A DNA stretch of 64,000 bases from Phlebotomus papatasi (taxonomy: Eukaryota > Arthropoda > Insecta > Diptera > Psychodidae), in assembly GCF_024763615.1 (NCBI RefSeq), contig NW_026604969.1, positions 20,956 through 84,955 on the forward strand. The letters are read 5' to 3'. Position numbers and translations under genes: made by a program. Each line of letters starts with the position of its first letter. The stretch's first letter is position 1. This document shows positions 33,651 to 42,970 of this stretch, piece by piece. The notes under the pieces are model-generated. The model was given only the letters and a program-made list of their open reading frames with translations, was not told the DNA's origin and did no database searches.

Positions 33651-34625
33651 AGTAGTAAGCATGAAGCAGAGTACTGTTTTGTGGGCGTGTCTTTCCATGG
33701 AGCACGAGACTGTTTTGTGACGCCACATCGATAACTCTGGTGGGTGGTCTACGTGCAGGTCGGTTTCCCCACTCCGCGCTCCTCCCCCCTCCTCCGCTTC
33801 TGCATTTTGGTTAATTATTTTAACTGAATATGAAGCACGATCCTGTTTTGTGGACGTGGCTTGTTTGTGGATATGGAACACAATACTTTTGCGGGAAGAA
33901 TTTTGATTGGTTATGAAGCACGATACTGTTTTGTGGGCGGAGATTTGGTTAATTATTTTAACTGAATATGAAGCACGATCCTGTTTTGTGGGCGTGGCTT
34001 GCTTATGTAGCATGATACTGTTGAGGGGGGCAAGCGTTTTGATTGGTTATGAAGCACGGTCCTATTGCGGAGAACATTCTCATTGGCTATGGAATACGAT
34101 ACTGTTGTTTGAATGTGAATCGTTTCAGTCGCCATATTGGACTTTTAAACTGTAAGCTTTAGACGGCCATCTTGAACTTTTTAGAACTTTAAAACTTTTT
34201 GATATTGCGCTTTTTGATGGACAGTTTGAATATTTTAAATTAACGGAAATTACTTTGGTGGACTTTTTCTCATGTAATTTTTTTTTGCTTATATAATTTA
34301 TATGAGAAAAGATATGCCATCCATGGGAATTGATCACGGGGCCTCTCGGTTGCGAGTCCAATACCTTATCCATTATACCACTCGTGGCATGATAGAAGAT
34401 TTGTCAGAGGTCTTTCCTAAGCAGTTAGTGAATGAAATTTTAGATGAGATTCTTCATAACAATTTTTCCTCTGCAGTGTCCAAGTGTGGAAAAATGCAAA
34501 TGCAATATGAGACCTTTTCGGGCGCTCGCTATCATATGGGAAAGAATTTGCTGAGCGCGAGAATTTGATTCCTTCAGACGGAGGAAGCAACACGGGAAAA
34601 ATGTCTTGGGTGTGCGATGCAATTT
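33651..34625. repeat. Left Polinton TIR
   Basis: Reverse complement of 59166-61077 once the insertion at 59509-60574 is removed. It is about 130 bp longer than the right copy because a ~137-bp segment (TTAATTATTTTAACTGAATA onward, at 33813 and 33950) is duplicated in tandem. Ends with CTTGGGTGTGCGATGCAATT. Small open frames inside are mirrored in the right TIR and lack coding character. Confidence 0.93.
34321..34387 (-). other. tRNA-like sequence inside the left TIR
   Basis: On the minus strand GAGTGGTATAATGGATAAGG fits a tRNA D-arm/A box, and GTGATCAATTCCCATGG a degenerate T-arm/B box, 67 bp overall. The acceptor and anticodon stems pair poorly, so a functional tRNA is unlikely. It is identical in the right TIR. 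Confidence 0.5.
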
Positions 34626-34684
34626 AATTGATCAGTGCAATTTCACAATATTATGAAAATATTATTTCGAGAACTTCACAATGA

Positions 34685-34692
34685 GTATAAAT
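34685..34692 (+). promoter_or_regulatory. TATA box of the protease gene
   Basis: GTATAAAT 35-42 bp upstream of the ATG at 34727. The same G/A-TATAAA word precedes the other Polinton transcription units. Confidence 0.55.
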
Positions 34693-34726
34693 AGGTGTTA
34701 CTGTTGGCGAAATAAATTATTTAATT

Positions 34727-35185
34727 ATGAATACCCTTCAAATTAGGGCCAAATTGCTTGGAAACAACCATACTAGAAATATTTTTGGTGGAGTTTATCC
34801 TATAGACAGACTTCCCAAACATGTGAAATTTCCTTCAATAATAATCGTCAACACAGCCCCTTCGCATCATCCTGGTAAACATTGGATTGCAATTTTTCTA
34901 CCTGTAAATGATAATCCAATTGAAATTTTTGATTCATATGGACGTTTTTTGAGAAATAAATATTTAGCAAGATTTATTAAACAGCATGTTCGGCATAGAC
35001 TAATTATTTACAATAAGAAACCACTTCTGGCTGCGTTTTCATCAGTGTGTGGACAATATTGTTGTATGTATGCATATTTTCGATCAAAGGGAAAATCTAT
35101 GTCCGAATTTCTTCGAATGTTTGGTACAAATACATATGCAATGGATCGGAAAATACAGAAGCTCTTCAAAAACGTATATCTATAA
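34727..35185 (+). CDS. Adenain-like cysteine protease of the Polinton
   Basis: 152 residues, the usual size for the C5/Ulp1-like proteases of Polintons, which mature capsid proteins. The catalytic order is visible: His in GKHWIAIF (about residue 45), acidic residue in EIFDSYG (about residue 62), and the nucleophile in SSVCGQYCCMY (about residue 102). The oxyanion-hole Gln expected about seven residues before the Cys is not seen; that region reads LLAAFSS, where one codon (CTG) is a single base from CAG. The frame is intact and starts 42 bp after a TATA box, just inside the TIR, a typical terminal position. Enzyme activity is uncertain given the missing Gln. Confidence 0.88.
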   Translation: MNTLQIRAKLLGNNHTRNIFGGVYPIDRLPKHVKFPSIIIVNTAPSHHPGKHWIAIFLPVNDNPIEIFDSYGRFLRNKYLARFIKQHVRHRLIIYNKKPLLAAFSSVCGQYCCMYAYFRSKGKSMSEFLRMFGTNTYAMDRKIQKLFKNVYL

Positions 35186-35258
35186 AATCAAATAAGGACT
35201 TTTTTCAGTTTGTCATGATAATTCAAAGAGTGAAGTAATAGGTAATACACAATCCAAG

Positions 35259-35919
35259 ATGGGAAAAATTGTTCAAAAGAAAAATAAAAGAGCTACTAAA
35301 AAGCAAAGTGAGAAAAAGATCCCACCAAAATAACTATCTTCACATAAAAAATCTGATGGATATGTAGAAGAAGGATCTTTGAAGCAGAATTTGGATGCAG
35401 AGCCCGCTTCCATGGACATACGACCATTTATGGAAAAGGAACCTAAACTACTAACTGAGATGACTGTTCTAAATGGATACACGTACTTTCTAAATGAACT
35501 GAATACTACTTTTGTCACTGTTGGATTCTGGATACATGAATTTACACCGATCGTGAAAATTTCTGCAACAAACTATTGGCTTGGATCTGACACTGTTTAC
35601 TTTACCCAAAAGTCATGGAATATGCTGTTTCAGCGAGGCAAATATCAGAGATGTTCTGAAGAATGGAGAAACAGACCTCATGAATGCTGGATATATTAAT
35701 TCAAGATTTGAAAATTTGGAATTTAATTTTATTCAAGTTGAAAATATGAAGCCAATAATGTTGTCTCAAAATGGAAATACAATTTTCTTAAACGAAAAAG
35801 AATTTGATTGTCTCATGAATTTAAAGTATTTCATAAATGTTACTTTGATTTATAATCATTCCATTCAAAATTATATTCAACAGTATTTTGAGAATTATAT
35901 ATTCAAACATGTAAAATAG
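35259..35919 (+). pseudogene. Polinton ORF of unknown function, broken
   Basis: Starts with a basic stretch (MGKIVQKKNKRATKKQ), meets a TAA at 35331-35333, continues in the same frame (TEMTVLNGYTYFLNELNTTF, WIHEFTPIVKISATNYWLG), then shifts frame near 35630 and ends at 35919. The unbroken product would be about 220 residues. No motif I can name. It lies between the protease and the convergent polymerase gene, shares the element's coding style and is likely a lineage-specific virion or accessory protein. Confidence 0.6.
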
Positions 35920-36322
35920 CAGGAGTAAATAAACTTGAAGCTACTTCATTTACACCTCCTGTAGAAGGTCGCTCACCAATAAACTATTTCAGATTATTTA
36001 CCGAAATAAGTTTTTATATTGATAAAATAAATACATCTACGAAATAAAATAAGGAAGAAATGTAATTTTATGATTTCATAAATAAAGAAAAATATTTTCA
36101 AATACTTACTGTCTTTTCTTCACTACTTCAACTTCTCAAAGTAGAAAAATCAACATTGCAATACAGTGGAAATTGAAAAATATTTAGTTCCATATAAAAT
36201 TATTTATTAATCAAGATTTAAAAGACTATGACTTATTCTACATAACCATACAGAAAAATATAACACAATCGATTTAATCTATTTACAAAATAATAAAACT
36301 AAGACTGGTTCTAAATCTAAAC
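35920..36322. other. Convergent 3' region between the unknown ORF and PolB
   Basis: AT-rich, with AATAAA-type words on both strands (e.g. CAATAAACTATT, AATAAATACATC). Probably holds both polyadenylation sites. No gene. Confidence 0.45.
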
Positions 36323-37287
36323 CTAAAATCCAAATGGTAAAGTGTCATTATTGTCAACACAACGTCTTTTAATTAAAGTAAATCGGGCTGTTTTTGAAGA
36401 GGGTCCAGATATAATTTTAAAATGTTTCTGTCGTTGAATTTTGTTAGGGTAAGTGACTTTAATTTCTCTATCGTCGCAGAGGACCATGGATTTTAAAGAT
36501 TCAAAATTTATATCTCTATCGACAGTTTTGTTTAGTGTTATCCCCTTGCACGCAACTTTGTATTTGTAAGAGTTTGTAGAAGGGGAGTAGATTTTCAAGC
36601 CGTAAGCTTTTGGCCCTGTGCTTACAAATTCTTCGATGAAGGCTCCCTCACCGAAATCAGCCAATGCATCAGTTAACTCTCCCAAAAATTTACCAGTGGA
36701 AAGAGGATTCTCTTCCCCTGCAGGGACTACGTAAATGACTGAATTCGTATCACAATAAAAGATATTTTGCCCTATCTTTGATAAGATAGAATACAACTTG
36801 ATCCTTGCATTGGTTGTGGTGCAGATTCCGACACCCATGTTTATATATTTCGATGGTTGCTCAGAATCATGAATGTGCTTCCATGAAACAAAAATTTGGC
36901 TATCACTTACGGGATAAAAATGTACAACTTCAATAGCTTCTGATGAGAGAAGATCATTCAACTCCTCAGAAGTATTGCAGATTGTAGTTTTCGTAAAATT
37001 TTCTCGCATTATGAATCTGCCCCACAAACTGTTCAACATAATTTTCGCAAGTGAACGCATACCTTTGTTAACTCGTATGTTTTCTTTATCAAGTTGTATT
37101 CCCTCATTTTCAAAGAATTCTCGGATATAATTATCTTTATCGGAATCGGACTCAACTCCCGAGGGCCATCCACTAGCCTCCTGCTTAATTTTGAGAAAAT
37201 TATCGACGTAATCAGCAAAAAGCCCACGTTCGCCTGTCTCGCGTTTGTATTGTGAAGTTCTGTATGACCAGACCTCAAAGCATTTGG

Positions 37288-38043
37288 TTGGGATGTCTTT
37301 GATAATTTTTGGGTGCCCGACAAAATACTTCGAATATTTGTTCGCCCACGGGTAGAGTGACGTGAAGTCATAGTAATAAATTTTATCTCCGGGGCGACAT
37401 TTGTAGTATGTGCGGAAAACTTCAGTGCGGCCCCCGTAAACCGCTGATCGCAAATCAAACCCTGAGTCTACGACTTCAGGGTGATTGTTCAATCTCTTCG
37501 CAAGCACAGGGTCAGCATCCAACATCCGACGGAATTTACACTCCCTGATCACGTAGCCATGATCAACAGCGAGACGGAGTTCATCAATGGACCATATTCC
37601 TGTGAGGGATCTCTCATCATCTGAATGTAGACATCGATCAGTACTAAGATCTTCCGCACATTTTCGACACAGAGGAAAGAAGAGCCGGTTATTGCACCTG
37701 AAAGGAAGACAGGGGATATAAAGGCCTTTTGGTGGGAGAATAGTGCATTTCACCACACCGTCATGCTTCAATACTTCCTCCTGACTTGGGATGTCTTTGA
37801 TAATTTTTGGGTGCCCGACAAAATACTTCGAATATTTGTTCGCCCACGGGTAGAGTGACGTGAAGTCATAGTAATAAATTTTATCTCCGGGGCGACATTT
37901 GTAGTATGTGCGGAAAACTTCAGTGCGGCCCCCGTAAACCGCTGATCGCAAATCAAACCCTGAGTCTACGACTTCAGGGTGATTGTTCAATCTCTTCGCA
38001 AGCACAGGGTCAGCATCCAACATCCGACGGAATTTACACTCCC
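37288..38043 (-). repeat. Direct duplication within PolB (258-bp units, 498-bp offset)
   Basis: 37288-37545 and 37786-38043 are identical or nearly so by eye. 258 and 498 are both multiples of 3, so the frame survives. Each unit contains motif A (near 37358-37372 and 37856-37870). Confidence 0.93.
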
Positions 38044-39966
38044 ATATTGAAACAAGATTATACCCCAATTGACGAATGTGATCCAACCGTTTTAGAGTGC
38101 TCTCATAACGACTCTGCATGTTATCATTGGGCTTCTTTGAGAATGCATGCCCTCTATTTAGAAAGCATGTATGTCCATGGAAGAAACAGCCCTCAAAACT
38201 ATACACAGTGTTGGAGGCCTCATCATACCCATCAGCAACATATCGAGAGCCGCGCAGTTTGACCTCATACTTTATGTTAGGATTGGAAGTTTCCTTCATA
38301 TACACGAGCCATTTCAAAGAAATTTTGCTCTGCATTTGAAGGAAATTGGAATTATAATTGTTTTTGGGAGTAATAGCAAGGGTATTGGGGGTAAGGTATT
38401 TTTTCCTGTAGGCTTTCATCACAGCGTCAGCTAGGGTGATAGCCTGCAAGAAGGGATTTAAGGATGTAGTTTCTATGAAGGAATGCATAAAGTTGAGGCA
38501 TCCCATTGTCAGGATTTTAACATCCTGGCGGCAATAATGAATGAGCTCTTTACGATTGTCAAAGGGGAGTTCTTTGACTTGCTCATACCATTCTAGGAAC
38601 TCGACATATTGCTGAGAGGTCATGGAATCAATTGGATACATTTCAATTGGAGGATAAGATCCAATATAAGAGCGATTTTCCGTGGTGTTGAATTTATAGG
38701 GATAATATCCCTTATCACATTCGGGCAGTCCAAAACTTTTTGAGAATTGTGATAGAGGGAAGGGGATAAAAGAAAGTGAATCGAGAAATGTAACTCCTTT
38801 AACTTTTGCAAACAGTATTTTGCAACCTTGTAATATGGGCTCGATCTTCTCTTCCCTCTGACATAGTTCTTCAAGTATGAACTGCCCATCGTAGCCTTTG
38901 GCATTGTGAGCGATAGCAACAGTGGGCATAGGCCTAAAGGTCAGTACATAATCTACAAATTTTGCTACCGCTGACCTGTTGCTGTCGCTCTCAAAAACAT
39001 GTTCCACCGGGGAGCAATTAGGGCAATTAGAATATAAAGAATTGCTACATAGGTGACATACTGTGTATGACATACAAAGATTCGGAACATGTTTTGAAAA
39101 TCCATTCCCAATGTCTACAAACTCTGACTCAAAATCGTAAAAAATCAGAGTATATTCCTTTCAAACTTTTTTCTTATACTCTTGCATATAGCAATAATGA
39201 GGAAGTGGACAAACTTTAAAACAAATATCACAAGTTCGTGAATTACAATCGTGAGGGGTAGAGGGATCGTGCATGATAAAGCATTGATCACACATTTTCA
39301 AACGATTACACACCCCGTTAACAAGATGCTGTTGAAAACAAACACTCCCCCTAAATGATCTGTTACATGAGGAACAGAGAATCATATCTCTGACAGAGGG
39401 GCATGGAGGACTGTTTGTACAATATTTACACGTTTCGGGGCAAATGTGACTGTTATTATATAAAGTATCGCATATATCACATTGATGGTTGAGACCAAAA
39501 AAGCCTTTAACTGATTTAATACAAAAATAATGGCGTTCTGCTTTATCATAAAATAAACTAATTACGTTATTATGATTTTCCATGGTCCTCCGCAATTTGT
39601 AGGCCATACTTTCAAAATTTCCTACATCATCGTAAATATTAATCCTGTATTGATCCCCAAATTTTTTCTCAAATCTATTGACAAAATCAAGGCCGTATGA
39701 ACCCTCTTCACTAACAGGACCCCCTACTTTTCTGATTAACTGTAAAACTTCTTTCTTAAGAGCGATGGGATAACGTCTAATACGACGAAATTGTTTTCTG
39801 CGTTCTTCCTAATCGTTAATTAAAAGACACTTACCAACATAAAGTGATGTTGGCAGACAATTAGATGGTCCAGAGATATCTATGATGCTTTTATGTTTGT
39901 ACCTTCTCATTTCCGTCAGATTCATCCTTCCGGGATTATGGCGCTTTCCCCGTCCTATGGAGTAAT

Positions 39967-40062
39967 CTACAACAAACAGAATTATTTTCTGACATTTTAG
40001 TATATGATGATTTACATGAATATAAGAAAAAATAATTTATAAATAATCAAATGATTTATTAC
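39967..40062 (-). other. Intron of PolB (96 bp, GT-AG)
   Basis: The minus strand reads ATGGAAG then GTAATAAATC at the donor and TTCTGTTTGTTGTAG at the acceptor, phase 1. Removing it connects the open frame of 40468-40063 to the open frame running left from 39966, without a stop at the junction. Reading straight through meets a stop after ten codons. Confidence 0.8.
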
Positions 40063-40566
40063 CTTCCATTTGATGAATCTCATAAGCTCTAACACCCAGG
40101 ACATCGGCTGTATTAAAAGCTGTTGTGCTTTGATGCACTTTTTCCAGAGCGGAAAATATGGCATCAGTTGTTAAAGAGACAAGAGGGCGAATCCCCAAAA
40201 ATATTGGCTTGTTGATCGAGTTATCCTCAAGAAATATCTCGAGGATAACTTTATCATGCTGATCTCCCACCTGTTGAATAGTCTCAATAACCTCGTTGAA
40301 AGACCTATCCAGCCAATCCAAACAGATGTTCGAGTCCGGACATTTAAGCTGGAAAGTCAGCTCAACTTGCGTGGTATTGAAGCGCTTGTTAAAAGATTTA
40401 ACTTTCTGAAGAAAGTTCACAAATCTCCCCTCTTGTCCAAGAATCTCCATCGGCACTTTACCACTCATTTCTTAAGAGTTGTTTTCACTTTTTCACAAAA
40501 CAGGAGATAGTGTAATCACGAGATAGCGTAATTGCAGCGACTGTGACAGAATTGCATTCCCCGATG

Positions 40567-40580
40567 GGTTTTTATACTCC
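40567..40580 (-). promoter_or_regulatory. TATA box of PolB
   Basis: The minus strand reads GGAGTATAAAAAC about 100 bp upstream of the PolB ATG. Confidence 0.5.
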
Positions 40581-40589
40581 CATTCATCT

Positions 40590-41290
40590 ATCGCGAAAAT
40601 GCATTTTCCCACAGAATGGACAAACTTTGTCCAGACAAAAATCTCTAATTTCAATTGCACGTGGGATTAGAATTTCCTATTCCAAGAAAAAAGTCGCGAT
40701 CGCGAAAATTCAGTGGTGTCTTTAACGCTTAGTCCATGCAGAGGGAAAATGTCCAATTTCATTCTCCGCAAAATGATGCTTTTCCAAGAAATTATTTCGC
40801 AATTTTGCATTTTATATTAGACTTTTATTGCACGTGTGCAAAGGATCATATTTCAACTGGGAATGAAATTCACTTTTTCCAAGAAAAAGTCGCGATCGCG
40901 AAAAATTCAGCAGTGTCTTCGCGATAAACTTAGTCCGTGCAGGGAAAAGTGTCCAATTTCATTCTTCGCAAAATGATGCTTTTCCAGGAAATTATTTCAC
41001 AATTTTGCATTTTCTATGAGATTTTTTATTGCACGTGTGCAAAGAATCATATTTCAACTGGGAATGGATTTTTTCCAAGAAAAGTTGCGATCGCGAAAAT
41101 GCATTTTGATAGCGTCATCCAGACATGTTCGAAACATGTCCTAGTGCAGACAAAGAGGAAAAATCTCAAATTTCATTTTTTTTATCTGGAGTGATGTTTT
41201 TCCAGGAATTCATTTCACAATTTTGCATTTTCTTATGATGAAAAATCATATTTCATTTTCCAGTGGGATAATTTTTTAACCGGTGTACTT
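40590..41290. repeat. ~196-bp tandem repeats in the divergent promoter region
   Basis: Three to four diverged units lie between the divergent PolB and small spliced genes. Each carries the 12-bp palindrome TCGCGATCGCGA or a close variant (40694-40705, 40890-40901, 41085-41096; spacing 196 and 195), plus CAAAATGATGCTTTTCCA, TTATTGCACGTGTGCAAAG and a CATATTTCAACTGGGAATG motif. The placement suggests upstream control sites or a replication-related region. Open frames across it are chance. Confidence 0.75.
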
Positions 41291-41297
41291 CTTGGCA

Positions 41298-41306
41298 GTA
41301 TATAAT
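41298..41306 (+). promoter_or_regulatory. TATA box of the small spliced gene
   Basis: GTATATAAT about 100 bp before the ATG at 41403. Confidence 0.45.
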
Positions 41307-41402
41307 GCAATCGAACTTTTAAAATTTTAATTATTCTACATTCAGAAGTCAGAGTGTCAACATTTACGTTTACTAACATCTACAGAATCAATCTCAACCA
41401 AA

Positions 41403-41788
41403 ATGGTAAGATTTTATTAATTGATTTTTTTTTAAAAGATGATCAAAACTTATATTGCGCTTTATTTTTGTTACAGGATCTTCAGAAAATGTTCGATCAA
41501 GCCAGGAAGGAGGTTAAAATGCAAAAGGCAGTTACTCCAAGCGGTTTGACAGAAAGAAGATATTACCATATCCATGGAATAAGGATGGTGAATACGAAGT
41601 TCGGGAAAACCTACATTGCAGAGTTGGAGGAAAATATCAGTATTTGGCTCCCGAAATCATGGACAAAGCGGATGAACGGAGACGAACTGATAAAAGTTGC
41701 ACCAGACGATATGTGGGAGCTGGCCTACCTTGGCAAAGATGCAGGAGGAAATTTCGTTAATTTGGATGTAAGAAAGAAGAGTAATTGA
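41403..41788 (+). CDS. Small spliced Polinton protein, possibly OB-fold-like
   Basis: Exon 1 contributes only the ATG (41403-41405). Intron 41406-41476 (GTAAGATTTT...TTTGTTACAG) follows, then exon 2 runs 41477-41788, about 105 residues beginning MDLQKMFDQARKE. A longer frame reaching 41354 has no ATG. The middle (RRYYHIHGIRMVNTKFGKTY then AELEENISIWLPKSW) looks like alternating beta strands with a KFGKTY turn, a pattern I associate with single-stranded-DNA-binding OB folds; that is inference. AATAAA follows at about 41812. Intact, and positioned between the replication and packaging genes. Confidence 0.7.
41406..41476 (+). other. Intron directly after a start codon (71 bp)
   Basis: Donor ATG|GTAAGA, pyrimidine-rich tract TTTATTTTTGTTACAG, then GATCTTCAG. 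Retaining it would bring in TAA soon after the ATG (GTAAGATTTTATTAATTGA), so splicing is needed. Confidence 0.75.
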
Positions 41789-41937
41789 TTTAATCTTTTT
41801 GTGGTTTGACAAATAAAAGATTTTGTAAAATGTACTCAACTTCTTTTCTTGGGAATCTTCTATGGGGTTGTTTTCCCTTTTTGGTCGCATTTTCCGTTTT
41901 CACTTTCAATTTTCTTCAAAGATCATGATGGGAAAAA

Positions 41938-41946
41938 GTATAAATA
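41938..41946 (+). promoter_or_regulatory. TATA box of the packaging ATPase unit
   Basis: GTATAAATA, 52-60 bp upstream of the ATG at 41998. The genes to the right up to the minor capsid gene overlap or abut, so this may drive a polycistronic transcript. Confidence 0.55.
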
Positions 41947-41997
41947 CTTCAGCCTCTATCCGAACTTTCATCATTTGATTATACTCTTGAAAAGAAA

Positions 41998-42717
41998 ATG
42001 TTTAAATTTCGTTTGCCTTTCTCGATAATTCTGGCTGGCCCATCGGGGTGTGGGAAAACAACTTTTGCTCTCGATCTCTTGAGAAACTTGAGAGAGTACA
42101 CTGATACGGACTTTGAGAACATTTATTGGTGTTTCTCTGAACAAGGGAGTGTTGGCAATTTACCGAAAATTCAAAATCTTAAAATTTGTCAAGGCATTCC
42201 CGATAAAATAGGTGCCAATGATAAAAATGCTAAATTGGTGATTATTGATGATATGATGACTGATAAAAGATATGAGCAAAGAATTTGTGACATGTTTATC
42301 AAAGAATCACATCATCGAAACATTTCAATAATTTTTATTTGTCAAAACATTTTCTATCAATCGAGATTCTCGCGAACCATTTCTCTTAATGCAAAATATC
42401 TTGTGATCTTCAAAAATGTGCGTGATAAATCACAATTTTTTCCTCTCGCTCGTCAACTACATCCAGAAAATCCTGGACATTTGTTGAACGTATATAAGGA
42501 GTGCACTGAACAACCTTTTGGCTATCTTATGATTGATCTAAACCAGGAGACACCAGATATTTTTAGATATCGATCCAATATTTTCAATAAATCTTTTTGC
42601 GAGTGTTTTGCTAATCCCGAATATCTATCCAAAAATGAAACAGAAGAAGAAGAAGGTAAATCACAGGAATTGTTTCAAGAGATTGAAGGAAAACAGGCAT
42701 ATTTTGTATGTGCTTAA
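41998..42717 (+). CDS. A32-like/FtsK-HerA packaging ATPase of the Polinton
   Basis: 239 residues, the normal size. Walker A is AGPSGCGKTT at about residues 13-22. Walker B is KLVIIDDMM at about residues 78-86, followed by a Ser/Thr/Asn-rich sensor region and IIFICQNIFYQSRFSRTIS with the conserved Gln/Asn. The protein would pump element DNA into a capsid. Frame intact. The C terminus is acidic (NETEEEEGKSQELFQEIEG) and overlaps the start of the next gene (42635) by 83 bp in another frame. Confidence 0.93.
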   Translation: MFKFRLPFSIILAGPSGCGKTTFALDLLRNLREYTDTDFENIYWCFSEQGSVGNLPKIQNLKICQGIPDKIGANDKNAKLVIIDDMMTDKRYEQRICDMFIKESHHRNISIIFICQNIFYQSRFSRTISLNAKYLVIFKNVRDKSQFFPLARQLHPENPGHLLNVYKECTEQPFGYLMIDLNQETPDIFRYRSNIFNKSFCECFANPEYLSKNETEEEEGKSQELFQEIEGKQAYFVCA

Positions 42718-42970
42718 AGATGCATCTCCAGCATTGAGGAAATCTATTATCCAAAATTGTTCCCAATCAACTATCAAAGCTTTGCAAGAAATCGTGCAAA
42801 ATACTTTAAATGGAAATCTTTAAATTCAGCCTAAGCGTATTGGACCTCTGAAAAAGTATAAAAATGAGATCCGCAAAATTGCATGCTCAAAAACATCACA
42901 GTGCTCCAGGAGGAAACTACTAGTGCAGAGAGGATCAGGATTTTTACCAATCCTAATTTCAACTTTATTA

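Larger units (their letters stand above)
36323..40468 (-). pseudogene. Protein-primed DNA polymerase B of the Polinton, spliced, broken
   Basis: Exon 1 is 40468-40063 (starts MSGKVPMEILGQEG), intron 40062-39967, exon 2 39966-36323. The cysteine-rich N-terminal part (39607-39161; CDICDTLYNNSHICPETCKY) leads into the 3'-5' exonuclease (YDFESEF; AHNAKGYDGQF) and the family B palm: motif A YDFTSLYP, motif B KIMLNSLWGRF, motif C YCDTNSVIY. Breaks: in-frame TAG near 39810 and in-frame TGA at 39161-39163. A 258-bp direct duplication (37288-37545 and 37786-38043, offset 498 bp) keeps frame but doubles motif A. Motif C has Asn where the second catalytic Asp normally stands. The gene would have replicated the element from protein-capped ends. 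Transcribed divergently from the genes at right. Confidence 0.93.

Noticed and set aside
34321..34387. Functional tRNA gene
   Set aside because: Acceptor and anticodon stems do not pair properly; kept only as tRNA-like.
33633..34622. Small open frames in the left Polinton TIR, and their mirror copies at 59158-59496 and 60731-61086
   Set aside because: Present only because the TIRs are duplicated; composition not protein-like and interrupted by the tRNA-like sequence.
41354..41402. Upstream start for the small spliced gene
   Set aside because: The frame begins at GTG, not ATG; the ATG with a consensus splice donor at 41403 explains the gene better.
41998..42717. Bacterial or phage origin for ATPase, protease and polymerase genes
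   Set aside because: Introns, TATA boxes, Polinton TIRs and a 6-bp target duplicate show a eukaryotic mobile element.
42853..42860. TATA-like word GTATAAAA
   Set aside because: Lies within the coding sequence of the core-like gene (Lys-Tyr-Lys codons) and has no suitable ATG just downstream.
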